Of a DNA stretch of 64,000 bases, positions 23,196 to 35,100 are shown piece after piece. The position numbers and the translations under genes are program-made. Within the stretch, counting starts at the first letter, position 1, and each line of letters begins with the position of its first letter. Origin of the DNA: Nipponacmea schrenckii (lineage: Eukaryota; Mollusca; Gastropoda; Lottiidae); the NCBI GenBank assembly GCA_030562195.1, contig JAUJPP010000012.1, forward strand, positions 5,146,001 to 5,210,000, given 5' to 3'. The notes beneath the pieces were generated by a model. The model was given only the letters and a program-made list of their open reading frames with translations. It searched no databases and was not told the DNA's origin.

Positions 23196-25564
23196 ATTAT
23201 CCTTCCCGTCATGCAATAGCGGTCATCTATATAAATAGACTACAACGCATTTTCAATTGTAGACTTTGTCAACAGGACACACAATTTTCAGACTGACTGG
23301 GGACCAGCCGCGTACAGAACGGAAAAAAATGAAAAGTGAAATTTTTTGTTTGAGGTATATTTCAAGGTATTTTGCGATTTTCTTAAAGCTTGAGTATTTA
23401 TTCAAATCGTTTTGAATTTGGCACTTTGGTTAACTTTCCTAAGCCACTCGAAAAGCATATTGGGTTGTAATATTTTATAAGCAGCATCAACCTATATCAC
23501 TATTAATGTGAAGTGTATAGTGACATCATTTATTTAATATATAAAAAATGATATGAAATATTGTATTTTCATCTGGGTCGATAATTCTAAATTTCGAATT
23601 AATTAACTTACCATCAAGATAGCATCTGCCAGCTGATTAAGGTATGTCGTACAATCGGATGAAGTGAGTACAACGAGTCTTTGTGGTTGCTGGTTGTATA
23701 TGTGTAAAATGGGAGCATAATTTACATCAATTGCACCGTTTTATATATTTTAACCAATATGAAGTTGTTACTCACAGAATTGTTAAAAATCGCTTTAATC
23801 CACTGGGATATTCATGTGGTACTTTACTTTTTAAAAGGCGGATGTAGTGGAAATAATTTATATGATCTAGTTCAAAATTCATCAACCCCGCGACAAAACT
23901 ATTTATTTTCCACTCATTTTAAAGGTGCCACTTTTTACACTTCTCTGGTTATGCTTCAGGGGCATTCCAGGTGATGTACGAGATATACTGGTCATTCATG
24001 AGTCTACTGTACGCAGATCTTTGGCCACAGGTCCGATTATATAACATTTCCTACAGAAAATGAAAAAAACCGATTACAATTCGGCCAACTAATCTAGTTA
24101 CCATAGATTCTATGTCTAAATACAATGTTTAAAAGGGGAACATGCTGAGCATTCCAGAAACCTCAAAGGCTGGCATTCAATTTTTATTAAAGTAATTGGC
24201 GAACACAACTTGACTTTTCGTCATACCATAGCAAGACTACACACGTTGAAAAACATCTGTACAAATTCGATTTGAAATTAAAGAGGAAATACGATATAAT
24301 TCGATTTTGTTGAAAATTTAAGAGTAGCTCAAAAGTCTAATATAAAATTTAATAATAATAACTAGAGCTGAGTACAGCAATCTGCTTGCTTTAGGAAAGT
24401 GTTTCTCCATCCTGATATACGAATGCCAGTTGGCCTCTGGTGATTCAACAATAGGTCTAAAATCAGGTCTCAGTTTATAATTCCGGCTCCATCAGATCAT
24501 AAATCAAATATTCAGAAAACTCTTCAAAGGGTAGTGTTTCAGAGATGAATATAAAACTTTAGAGTAAAAGAAATATTACTGGAATAATTTTATTAACAAG
24601 AAAGAAGTCACGAGTATATAACAGTTAGTTCAACAGGTAAAGTAACAGTTGAAAAACCATTGAAGCCTATAAGATAATCCATAACTCTACTTTCGTTATT
24701 CACACGATAGTGAAATTTGCCTTGATGGTTGGGACTTTCTATTAAAGTAAGCACTATTCCCTTTGCAACCATTGTTATGTTCTTTACCCTTTGATTTGAC
24801 ATCGGTACCCATCCAGAAACTTTGATTCTTTGGAAACTGAAATAAAAATATAACTAGTTATATATATTTATAATATTAACATGCTTTTTATTATAACAGA
24901 AAAGTTATTTCCTGCACCCTATGGGCTAATGAAGACGGACAACGACCTGCAGTGTGCAATGAGGGAAATGTTGCCTCCCTAGAGTTAGGTTATGACTGCT
25001 TATAATATTGAAACACTGTTATTAAAGAAATGACAGACATATTGAAGCTGGTTATGTTGACATATATTGTTATTAAGGTGATGGAGTTAAAATGAGACTG
25101 TTTATACTATTGATATACATAGTTATTAAAGAGATATGGTGGGGTTAGATTGATGCTGATAATAATATTGACATATATATTGGTATTTAAGGGAAGTGAT
25201 GGTGTTGGATTGAGGCTGTTAATAATATTGACATACCTTGTTATTAAAGAGAAGTGATGGGATAAGATACAGACAGCAACTTTGAAATTTCAGATATTTT
25301 GAAACCAGAATCTAATAAACTCTCTAACAATTGTTTTGATATATCAAAATAATTCTATTGTGTTTGCATTCTGACTGGGCATATTTAATACATTTAACAT
25401 CATATCTGAAGAATTTGATATCCCAAGGCATTCCATATCATATCTGGACAAATGGCAAACTAAATCAGGAGTTATTTTTTTCTCTTTGAAAGGCAGGCGT
25501 ATGCAATGAAAGGTGTAAATTTTCTAAAATGGTATCCATTTTGACAAAATAAAAGTTGCGTCTC
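23196..25564. repeat. Block B, copy 3
   Basis: As copies 1 and 2, but with an internal deletion near 23400 (the segment of roughly 200 bp after GAGTATTTA is missing) and extra sequence around 24960-25260 before the SAM/HTH fragment. Holds a small frame (23759-23974), the captured exon (about 24600-24838, minus) and a broken SAM/HTH fragment (about 25275-25535, minus). Confidence 0.85.
24600..24838 (-). pseudogene. Captured terminal exon, copy 3
   Basis: FQRIKVSGWVPMSNQRVKN, then IESPNHQGKFHYRVNNESRV, with a deletion after LPVELT removing the Thr-rich linker and tail. This copy retains the residues Q-G between NH and KF that are lost in copy 2. Confidence 0.45.
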
Positions 25565-25942
25565 ATTAACCTAGTCTACGACATCTTCTTTACGCCGACT
25601 TTTTACTACGATTAACGTTTATTTCCGTAAACCTACGGCCAGTTACGGAAAAGATGATCATACAAAAAGATGATCATACAAAAAGATGATGCTGATAATA
25701 CAAAAAGATGATAATACAAAAAGATGATACTGATAATGCAAAAAGATGATAATACAAAAAGATGATAATACGAAAAGATGATGCTGATAATACAAAAAGA
25801 TGCTGATACTGCAAAAAGATGATGCATATAATACAAAAAGATGATAATAGAAAAAGATGATAATACGAAAAGATGATGCTGATAATACAAAAAGATGCTG
25901 ATACTGCAAAAACACTAACAGAAGGCAGTTACGGCGTTCCAT
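25565..25942 (+). repeat. Minisatellite module M, copy 9
   Basis: Leader, array (25650-25915) and GGCGTTCCAT tail, then about 27 bp of the shared spacer before unique sequence begins near 25972. This is the right edge of the amplified region. Confidence 0.85.
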
Positions 25943-25971
25943 TTATAGCCTACATAGCAGTAGTCTTGTCT

Positions 25972-27289
25972 GCATTAAACGTACAGGTGTGAGTCATGGA
26001 CTGCCAATTATTATACTAGATTGTCCTATTTTTAACTATATGTCGATTATCGATACGCTCAGATCAATATCGATATATTGCTTCCAGGTGTCTCGTATCG
26101 CGATATATCGATTATTTCCAACAGCCCTACTGTCTATCACAGACGCGTGACAAGTTTATTTCTACCAATTTAACCAGCTCTACCTAAAACGTATCTCAAA
26201 CATCACATGGTACCACAGGGAATCAAATGTGAAAATGCCCTGCAAGTCCAGTTGACGAGCATACTGAGATGATCTGGACATCTTGTGCAGGATACCAAGG
26301 CTACAGAACTGGTAGGGAACCTTCGCTATCACGAAATGCCAAATGGTACACTCTTAGTGTTACTCAATGTCACAGCTTGGAATGAATTATTTGTATAGGA
26401 TCCAAAATATTTCTACGCTTGATGATAGACGCATTGTCTAGACACTTACTTACAAAATGATGACAAATCCGCCGATAATTTGCCAAGGCTTTATCCCGGT
26501 AATTGACATGAAGTTATGATAAGGTCAGTTTGCGCAATTTTCCATATTAATGTGTGGCGATTGTGGTAATACTTTAACAGTTAAAAAACATAATGAACCA
26601 GAAACCAGTTTGAAAATAAAATTCAGAAGTAGTATATCTGAAGAAGAATGGCCTGCGATTGAGGGAAAACCTGGGCAGAGGTTATGAACGCATCTATGAA
26701 CAATAATATTCTCTGTTAATAATAATAATAAACTTTTTATTTTACATGGGTCAGAATTTGGCCCGATACACAAAAAAAAACATATTTCAATATCAATTCG
26801 TCTAAAAATACACAAGTACATGTGCATTAAATGGACAGATCTATGTTCCGGTGATCAATTAAATGGCTCTAATCAAGTACATAACCGCAAATACTACTAT
26901 AATAATTTGAAATAAAAATATATTATATATTTGAATTCTCAATTTCTACCTAAATAATCATTTGGATTCGGTCTACCTATTCATTTGCCACCTGTTTCAA
27001 TGTTAAATCACGAAATTCAACCTTCCAATCTTTTTCCAGAAATCTCGTTGAAAACTTTTCTATATGTCACACGAAAGCCTGCCCAATACATGTAGGATAC
27101 ATGTTCTTGGTTTCTGGGCAAAATTTCAATATAGCATGACCATGAAAATTTTGAAATAAACAAAACAACATTTTGTCAACATCCGCTTGACTGACACTGC
27201 AAACAAAACCACTATTTTCAGAAATAACCTTCCGCCAATTAAATTTAGACTAAAGTTGACAATGAATCCGGATTACGCGCTGTAAAGCA
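25972..27289. other. Gene-free stretch
   Basis: No supported gene. At 26040-26128 a palindrome-rich segment (ATCGATATATTG, CGATATATCGATTATT, ending CCAACAGCCCTA) resembles one end of a second hAT-like MITE, but no matching left end is visible. Confidence 0.4.
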
Positions 27290-28130
27290 GGCATTCGAAC
27301 GGAAGACCGGTCCTGAGAGACCAGATAAAGAAATTCTTGAGCTTTTGGAAATTTGTTTGAAACGTAATGACTTTACCTTTAATGAAAAAATTTATCTTCA
27401 GGCTTCAGGAACTGCCATGGGAAAACGATTTGCACCTTCTTATGCAAACATTTCCATGCAGAATGGGAAAGAGAAGTAGCCCTAGGCTACCTATATTTTA
27501 TGTAAGATTTCTTGATGATATATTCTTAATATAGGCTTGTTCTTGTTTTCCAAAAATTACGTGAACGTGGTTACTCGAGAAGGTTCTTGAGAAATATCAA
27601 AAGCTCCACAGTTGCTGAAATCTGTGCTAAAACAATTCGAATCGTTTACCATTACCAAATTCTACAGTTCATCCTTGCAAAAACAACCGCTGTCAAACTT
27701 GTCCCTTCATCTTGTAAACTACTTTTCGAAATAGACGCACAGATTCCACATTTCAAATAAATGACAAACTCAATTGTACAAGCACAAATATCATAGAACT
27801 TGTTTCTTCCACAAAATGTGACCAACAATATGTTGGAGAGACATAACATTCATTAAGGGTCCGTTTTAATCATCATAAGTGATTTTAAAAAATTAATAAA
27901 ACTGTTTCAAAACTCGTTAATCAACCCGACCACCATATAACAAACCTTAAAATTATTCTGATTGAACAGATTTACGAATGGTACTGATTCTAAAAAAAAT
28001 CGCCTTATTCGAGAAAATTATTGGATAAATAAATTACAAACTATGTATCCTTTAGGAATGAACATTCAAGTTGACCTCCAGATTATACCCTTTGATATAC
28101 AATACAACAATGCAGCTGGTCAAGTTCCCT
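27290..28130 (+). pseudogene. Degenerate Penelope-like retroelement
   Basis: Frame-shifted remnants in the order expected of a Penelope-like element: KEILELLEICLKRNDFTF, ASGTAMGKRFAPSYANIS (RT motif region), RFLDDIFL (the YVDD-like catalytic box as FLDD), then CTSTNIIELVSSTKCDQQYV followed by GET*HSLRVRF, which is the GIY-YIG-type endonuclease end, and ENYWINKLQTMYPLGMN at the C-terminus. Several stops and shifts make it dead. Confidence 0.7.
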
Positions 28131-28960
28131 GAATAATTATCCGTCTTTACAAATAATGGCAAGCAAAATTTCCAACAGTCTTTACAAATGATTTAGTGAT
28201 AGCCTTTACCCGAAATAAATATCTAAATGATATCTCAGTCCGTGGTAGATTACCCCTTCTTACGTAGATTCATAAAACTTAATTCAATCCTTATTGTTTA
28301 TTTATGTTATATCTTACCATTCGAAAACTTCCTCATTTTACTAAACCTTGTCCTTCTTTCATTTAAGTCGTTTTTTTTAGGAAAAATCCCTCAGTTCCAC
28401 ATATAAAAATGGTACAATGTATTATTATTACCATAGTTAATAATGTTCCTTTGGGAACCAGTATTCCTCTTATATATTCCAGATTTAGAAGCTTGTGAAC
28501 TTTATTTTTAATATTTTCTATTTTTCAAACTTCACAAACCATAGGCTACTCTATCACAAGAGGTTATGCCTACATACCTGCGCCTGTGCTTTCGTAACAT
28601 ACGGTAACTTAACCGTAATGTTACAACCCACAATTCCTAAACTGGAGTTACGGAAATTTACGGAAGTAGACGAGCTATAACCGCATGAACACAACCGGTT
28701 TACATTTGCAAAAAAATAATGATTTTTATGTGATAACATGCTAGAATAGTATAATGGAGTATTAAGATATATTATAACCTAATTAATTAAAATGGGCCTG
28801 ATGATTGAGTCTACAAATAACTTCGCAGAAAATAGTAGGAAAAGACAACTCTTAACATCTTTAATGGATTAATAAAACTGAAGTCTTGTTACAATTCTAT
28901 CTCGTTTTTATTTTATCGCTTAGGATTATTATAATTAATTTGAACGTACTAGTTAAAGGA
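28131..28960. other. 5' flank of PPP1R11
   Basis: AT-rich, with no gene, and presumably holding the PPP1R11 promoter and 5' UTR. No distinct element seen. Confidence 0.45.
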
Positions 28961-30583
28961 ATGGCAAGTGCTAGTAATGCCCAGAATGAAGGTTCAGTTA
29001 CAGAAACTGTTGAAAAACGAGAAGAAGATGTAAGTTATCAAAATTTACAAATGCGGTGCTAGCAGCCATGTCAACTGTCGTGTATGATTAATAAGCGTAT
29101 AGATCTAATTAATTAAAATCATTACGATAACTTATTTTGCAATATCATTTCCTTTGTTCAAGTTTGTTATATACATAGATGAATGGAATCAAAATTGCTT
29201 TAATTGTTTAAAGTTTAATATCAAAAATTTTCCCATTACTAATTATTGTTTCTCATAATTTTTCTATATAAATTGTTAAGACTTGTTGTGTTATTCATTT
29301 CTCTTGATAACACTGCCTGTATGAGCATGTGAAACTTCTTGAGTTAATAAATGTCAGAAACAGTAAAATATATCTAGCCTATATATCTTGTGCTTGTTTA
29401 CCAATGCCTATTTCTATATATATCTTGTGCTTGTTACAGACAATAAATATTGTTTTTTTCATTTTGATTTCAGAATCGTGAAGTTTTACATTTAAGGTTA
29501 CATAAACCAAAACCAGACAAAAAAGTTAAATGGACAAATGGCACAGTTGATAATGAACACATGAATAAAAAGAAATCTAAATGTAAGTAACAGTATAACA
29601 TCCTTTATTTGTACTGGTACGTTGTTTTGCATCCTTTCTTGGCTTTCTATTTGTAATTAAACATGTGTTGCCAGATGAATTATTATTTGGATCCATTTTT
29701 AAAAGACAATTCTTTTTCACTTGATGGTTTTAATTGTTTATTGAGAACAGTGACACATGACATACAATTATCATAACAGCTCAATTCAGTCTAATATTTT
29801 ATAAAGCTGAACATGACTGGTATTATCTATGCATGATTTTATGGATAGAAATACATCTTTGTGTAGCAAATCATTGTCAAGGCATTCTTCTTGAAATTAT
29901 TTTAATGAATCGAGTCTAAATATCGGAATAGATAAAGTTTCTTTTTGCATCATTCTGATTTCCCATCAGACAGTTGGACCCTCGTTATTTAAAAAAAATA
30001 ACTGGACCAGATTTCTAATTCAAATATTCAATTTAACTAGTTTCCAGTGAACACTATAATAGCTGCCAACAAATATATATCTATTTGCTAATGACAAAAT
30101 ATAATAATTTATAGGTTGTTGTATCTATGAAAAACCAAAGTTATTTGGTGAATCGTCTTCTGAAGATGAAGATGATGATTGTACACATAATTGTCAAGGT
30201 CATAAAAAGAAATGTTACCAGAGTCATGATGATCATGGAGAAGGTCAGTAGAGGAATCTGTTATAAAGTAAAGAATTTATTTCCCCCTGTAGACTTTCTA
30301 ACTGGCGTCAATTTTTTATTATTTTGATTTAAACATATTGTTACATTATCTTTTCTAAAATCCTACACTTTTATCAGTCAATGTAGAATAACTGGAATCT
30401 TTCATATTTTCCAGTGGATTAAAATGTTTTGGTCTTTAATTTCTGTAATGAATTCAGACTACAGATATACAGAGGATGTCTGATCTAAGCTAATAAAACT
30501 TCTTTATGTATGTACCTTAAGTTTTTAACCTATTTTTAGGAGCATCGGGAGGAGGAGGTGCTGATGGTATGGTAGCAAGCTGA
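28961..30583 (+). CDS. PPP1R11: Protein phosphatase 1 regulatory inhibitor subunit 11 (inhibitor-3)
   Basis: Four exons join in frame: 28961-29029, 29474-29582, 30115-30243 and 30540-30583, giving 116 residues (human protein 126). Exon 1 encodes MASASNAQNEGSVTETVEKR. Exon 2 holds the PP1-docking RVxF-type motif KKVKW followed by the invariant TVDNEHM. Exon 3 holds CCCIYEKPKLFGESS, an acidic run (EDEDDD) and the His/Cys cluster CTHNCQGHKKKC. Exon 4 is a short Gly-rich tail ending VAS. The order and motifs match vertebrate PPP1R11 throughout. It binds PP1 together with SDS22 and holds the catalytic subunit inactive; the Cys-rich part contacts the active-site metals. All introns are GT-AG. A dispersed repeat lies in intron 1. 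Confidence 0.95.
29275..29440. repeat. Short dispersed repeat, copy 1 (intron 1 of PPP1R11)
   Basis: Shares TTTCTCTTGATAAC..TGCCT, GAGCATGTG.AAC, AATAAATGTCAGAAA and ATATCTTGTGCTT with 62480-62625 in the same order. Probably a short interspersed element; family not identified. Confidence 0.65.
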
Positions 30584-32194
30584 TTTTTCAGTATGATTCC
30601 TTGTGAAATTATTGTCTTTCATAATATTAACTTATAATGGTATTGTGTAATTTGAATCAAATCACCAGTCTTGTTGTCGCTCTGCATTTGACAAATGAGC
30701 ATACCTTTGGAAAATTCTCTATTCAGAGAAAAAAAACTGTTTAAGTGGTATAAAAGTGTAGATTTTTGATATATTTGTAAAGGTCTGAGCTATTGTTTTA
30801 ATTGTTTTTATTATGTGTAAATATCTGTATTAAAGTATCTGTACGCTGTATGCTCTAGAACAATGTATTTTTTGGAAACCTGTATTGTACTACTGTAACA
30901 TGGCTATTTGACTATTATTGACTATTATCAGTTTACAAGCCTACTGAAATGGGTATGTTTTAATGAAATTGTTAAAGCACTATCCTGAATAATATATTTT
31001 GGTTAATATCTGTTCCCAATTGAAAGTGGATCACTATTTATGTACCTAATAGCTATTGTTTATTTTATTAAGATGATCATTATATGCTTTGACTTTATAT
31101 GTTTATGGAAATTGTTAGTTGAAGTAATGTACCTGTTTTGTATAAAAATGTGTATCTATTTAACTATCTGATTGCCCATATGTACCCCATTTGCTCAGTA
31201 TATCATACTGTGTGCTAGAAACATGAATCTTTTATTGTGTGCAAAGCACAAGTACTAATACCTAAGCTGAAATCTGGCATGCATGTATCTTTAATGACCC
31301 TATATAATTAAAGATGAGTATGAATTCTCTGTAAGTTCCAGATTTAATATAAAACATAACATTATCAGTTAATGTCATTAAATTGGCTCTTTAATGTTAA
31401 TGGTATCTTACAATTTTACTGTCAATACAATACAGCAATTTAACATGTCAATTAAAATTCAATATTCCAAACAAATTTAGATTCGATTTTACACATACAT
31501 ACAAAGTTTGATGGAATCACATTTATATTTTCCTGCAAATCACAAATAGGATGTGACTCCATTAAGCCACAGGTGTGGTTTCAGGGTGCTTCAGTAAGTT
31601 CTATATACATACAATCTGACACATTCTTTTTAACCCCCGTTGCTTTTTGTATGCTCAAACAGGAAATACTGCATATCTGATTGAAATATGGAGGAAGGGT
31701 ATCCATAACCTAAAAGTCAAACTCAGAAATTTGATCTATAGGGTTTGTGAACCTAAATAATCAAGTTTATAATAGTATACTACAATGTTGAATGAATGGA
31801 ATTTTGATCATAGCCATATTGACGGCATTATGATATTGCTACTTCCCCAGTTGACCTTTGTTAGAAAGGTTTAAAGATGTAAAATCAACTTTTAATAATC
31901 CCATTAAATAGGATTTGTCATGTGAAAGCTGTAATCAATAGTAACACTGTAAAAACAACATCATCTGAGGTCCATTTCTTAGATTAGAATGACTAAAAAT
32001 TTCAAGAAAATTATAACATTAATATGACTATGATATCCTTAAATGCAATATTAATTGAAAGCATGTGAATAATCTGCAAATATTCCATATATATATAAAT
32101 ATGTATAACATTTTCAAAACTTCTTTTTATCTAGCAGAGTGAATAAGTGCTTATTTATATTTTACACCCTAAGGATTTTTTAAATCAGCTCAGG
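30584..32194. other. Convergent 3' intergenic region, PPP1R11 / FBXW5
   Basis: About 1.6 kb between two tail-to-tail genes; it must hold both 3' UTRs. No open frame or repeat is convincing. Candidate polyadenylation hexamers (ATTAAA near 30830) exist but are not distinctive in DNA this AT-rich. Confidence 0.5.
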
Positions 32195-35100
32195 TCAAGT
32201 TTGAGTCTTATAGTCCTGATGCCAATTCTTTGACCTCCAGACTTTAACAGAATAATCATCACTCACAGTCACCAACATTTCAGAATTAATAGGGTTAAAT
32301 GCCACAGAGTTCACGACATCATTATGTTGAAATTTCTGTAGACATATACCATAATGTCTATCCCACATATAACCATGTTTATCTTCAGCTCCACTGTAAT
32401 ATATTAATTGAGAATTATCTTTTACTTTTACATCATTTTACTTTCTTATATAAAATTTTTCTGTATAGATATTCAACTTCAACTATTATTAAATAGACAA
32501 GTGTCCAAAAGAAATGATACCACCTATTTTCAACAACATATAAGAAACAATGCAGAAGTTTAGGATTTGTGTTATGCTTTTAAGATATTCTTACACAACA
32601 TCTTTACAAAAATTCATTTCCTTGTCAGGTATGTCCAGGACCTGGCTATGGACTAATGAAGTCAAATATCTGATGATGTTGGGAGTGACGCGTTGCTATT
32701 CCTAAAGGAGACATCATTCTAAGTCCTGGGTGTTGACCAGACGCACGGGGCTACATCGGATGTGCCGGTCGAGTTTGCCCTCATAAGTGCTTGATGCCAT
32801 GGGGTGCTTTTCTGGTGAAAATGGGGCCATGGCAAAACGTTCCAGTCCTGCCGATACCATACTATCTGTCCACTGATCCTGTGTCCTAGTGCTGTTGCTG
32901 CCATGGACGTCACTGTTAAGGTACGTTTCTTCAGGTGTAGTACCAGATGTAAGGATATTAACGTGGTTGCTTGTGGCTTCCACTCACAATTTTTGAAATA
33001 TGTTGGTATCGTTTCTTTTGGACATGTTTTTTAAACACTCATCTTATAACAAAAAACATAAAACAATTATTGTTTTTTTTTTATTAAAGAAGAGTGCTAT
33101 ATCATTATATATTTTGTTGTGTTTTTTATTGTATGAACTATCTGCTTCTAATTATTGTTCAAATCTTTACATTTATCTACAAAAAAAAGCAAACGATTAA
33201 GAAGATGACAACATTATTTACAAACCTTGCAACATATTCTTCACTAACATTAAGAAAGATAAAGAAACATTCATCATTAGCAGTATAGGCTTTATGTGAT
33301 TTCAACATCGTTCCAACTTCTTGCATCAAATATAAATCTATCACATGTATATCAATTTCTTGTGCTAATGGTGGTGGCTGAAGTGGGTTTGTTATTTTGT
33401 AGTTTTTAGGCCATGGGCGACTATTGACATAGAGGAATCTACAAAAAAAATATAACAAAGTATTGACATAAAAAAAATACAACAAAAGATCAATAGGAAA
33501 AAACTGGTAATCAGGTCTTCAGAGCCAGGTGATGGATTCAAGCATAGATTTGGACCATTTTTTTTAGTCAACTTTCCTGTGTTAGGCAAGTTTGTTGTAA
33601 ATTCTAACTAGAGCTCTTGTCAATATAATTTCAATTAAGTACTAGTATTGTTATGTGTTAAAACAACCTATTCTTTGATGTCTGTTCGATTAACATGTTT
33701 TCAGACTGAGGAATTGCATAGGCATAGTCAAACATAGGTATCTCATGGAACTAAATCCCACTTGAAAAAGCTATAAAGAGAGAATTAATCTCATAACGAG
33801 CGGACGCCCAAAAGGCTATACGCCCACCAGCAGCAAATTTTTATTGGTGAGCAAAACACCAACAGCAAAAAAGTCAGAAAGCCAGGAACCAATGATCGAA
33901 ATTTCATGAAATTCGAACCCATCCAAGATTTCATCAATATGAACAAGCATACCAAGTTTCATTGAAATCCGATGAAAACTGTGGTCTCTATTGTGGCCAC
34001 AAGCAATTGTGGATGGACGGACGTCCGGACAGACAGGGTAAACCGCAATATACGTCCACATTATATGTGGGCATATAAAAATGTTTGGATAAACATTGTA
34101 GCCTGTATCACACCCACAAGCTGAATTTGACGAATTCTCACTAAGAAAGGGGGCATAACTCACCAAACGTAAAAGTCAGAAAGCTGATTTTCGAAAGGAA
34201 CTGAGATTTTATGATGACAAAGACACCTACCAAGATTCGAAAAGATCAGAAAAAATTGTGGCCTGTATCGCACCCACAAACTGAATTTGATGAAGTTTCG
34301 CTAAAAAAGAGGGCATAACTCACCAACCGTAAAAGTCAGAAAGCTGGTTTTCGAAAGGAACCAAGATTATATGATAATAGTGACACATACCAAGTTTCGA
34401 AAAGATTGGACAAAAATTGTGGCCTGTATCGCTCACACAAGCTGAATTTGACGACTTTTTGCTAAAAAAGAGGGCATAAACAAGCTGAATTTGACGAATT
34501 CTCACTAAGAAAGGGGGCATAACTCACCAACCGTAAAAGTCAGAAAGCTGATTTTCGAAAGGAACCAAGATTTTATAATGACAAAGACACCTACCAAGTT
34601 TCGAAAAGATCAGAAAAAAATTGTGGCCTGTATCGCACCCACAAGCTGAATTTGACGAAGTTTCGCTAAAAAAGAGGGCATAACTCACCAACCATAAAAG
34701 TCAGAAACCTGGTTTTCGAAAGGAACCGAGATTATATGATGATAGAGACACATACCAAGTTTCGAAAAGATTGGACAAAAATTGTGGCCTGTATCGCACC
34801 CACAAGCTGAATTTGACGAATTTTCGATAAAAAAGGGGGCATAACTCACCAACAGTAAAAGTTAGAAAGCTGGTTTTCGAAAGGAACCGAGATTTTATGA
34901 TGACAGAGACACATACCAAGTTTCATTGTAATCCAATGAAAACTGTGGTCTCTATTGTGGCCACAAGCAATTGTGGACGGACGGAAGTCCGGACAGGTTC
35001 AACCGCAATATACGTCCACATTATATGTGGGCGTATAAAAAGGACAGTCCTTACCTATTGTCTGGTGATAAACTCATACCAATAATATGTCCGTCCATTT

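Noticed and set aside
2197..25942. Many open frames of 60-134 codons reading FVLSASSFRIIIF / YYQHHLFVLSSF on both strands
   Set aside because: They are translations of the 15-18 bp minisatellite cores of module M; the same array is open in several frames, and no flanking signals support genes.
2197..25942. Nine regularly structured arrays as a CRISPR-like locus
   Set aside because: Units are contiguous degenerate tandem repeats without unique spacers, and the genome is eukaryotic.
32714..32983. Two overlapping minus-strand frames in FBXW5 intron 6
   Set aside because: They lie in the GC-richer middle of an inverted-repeat element and match no family I recognise; dual open frames come from composition.
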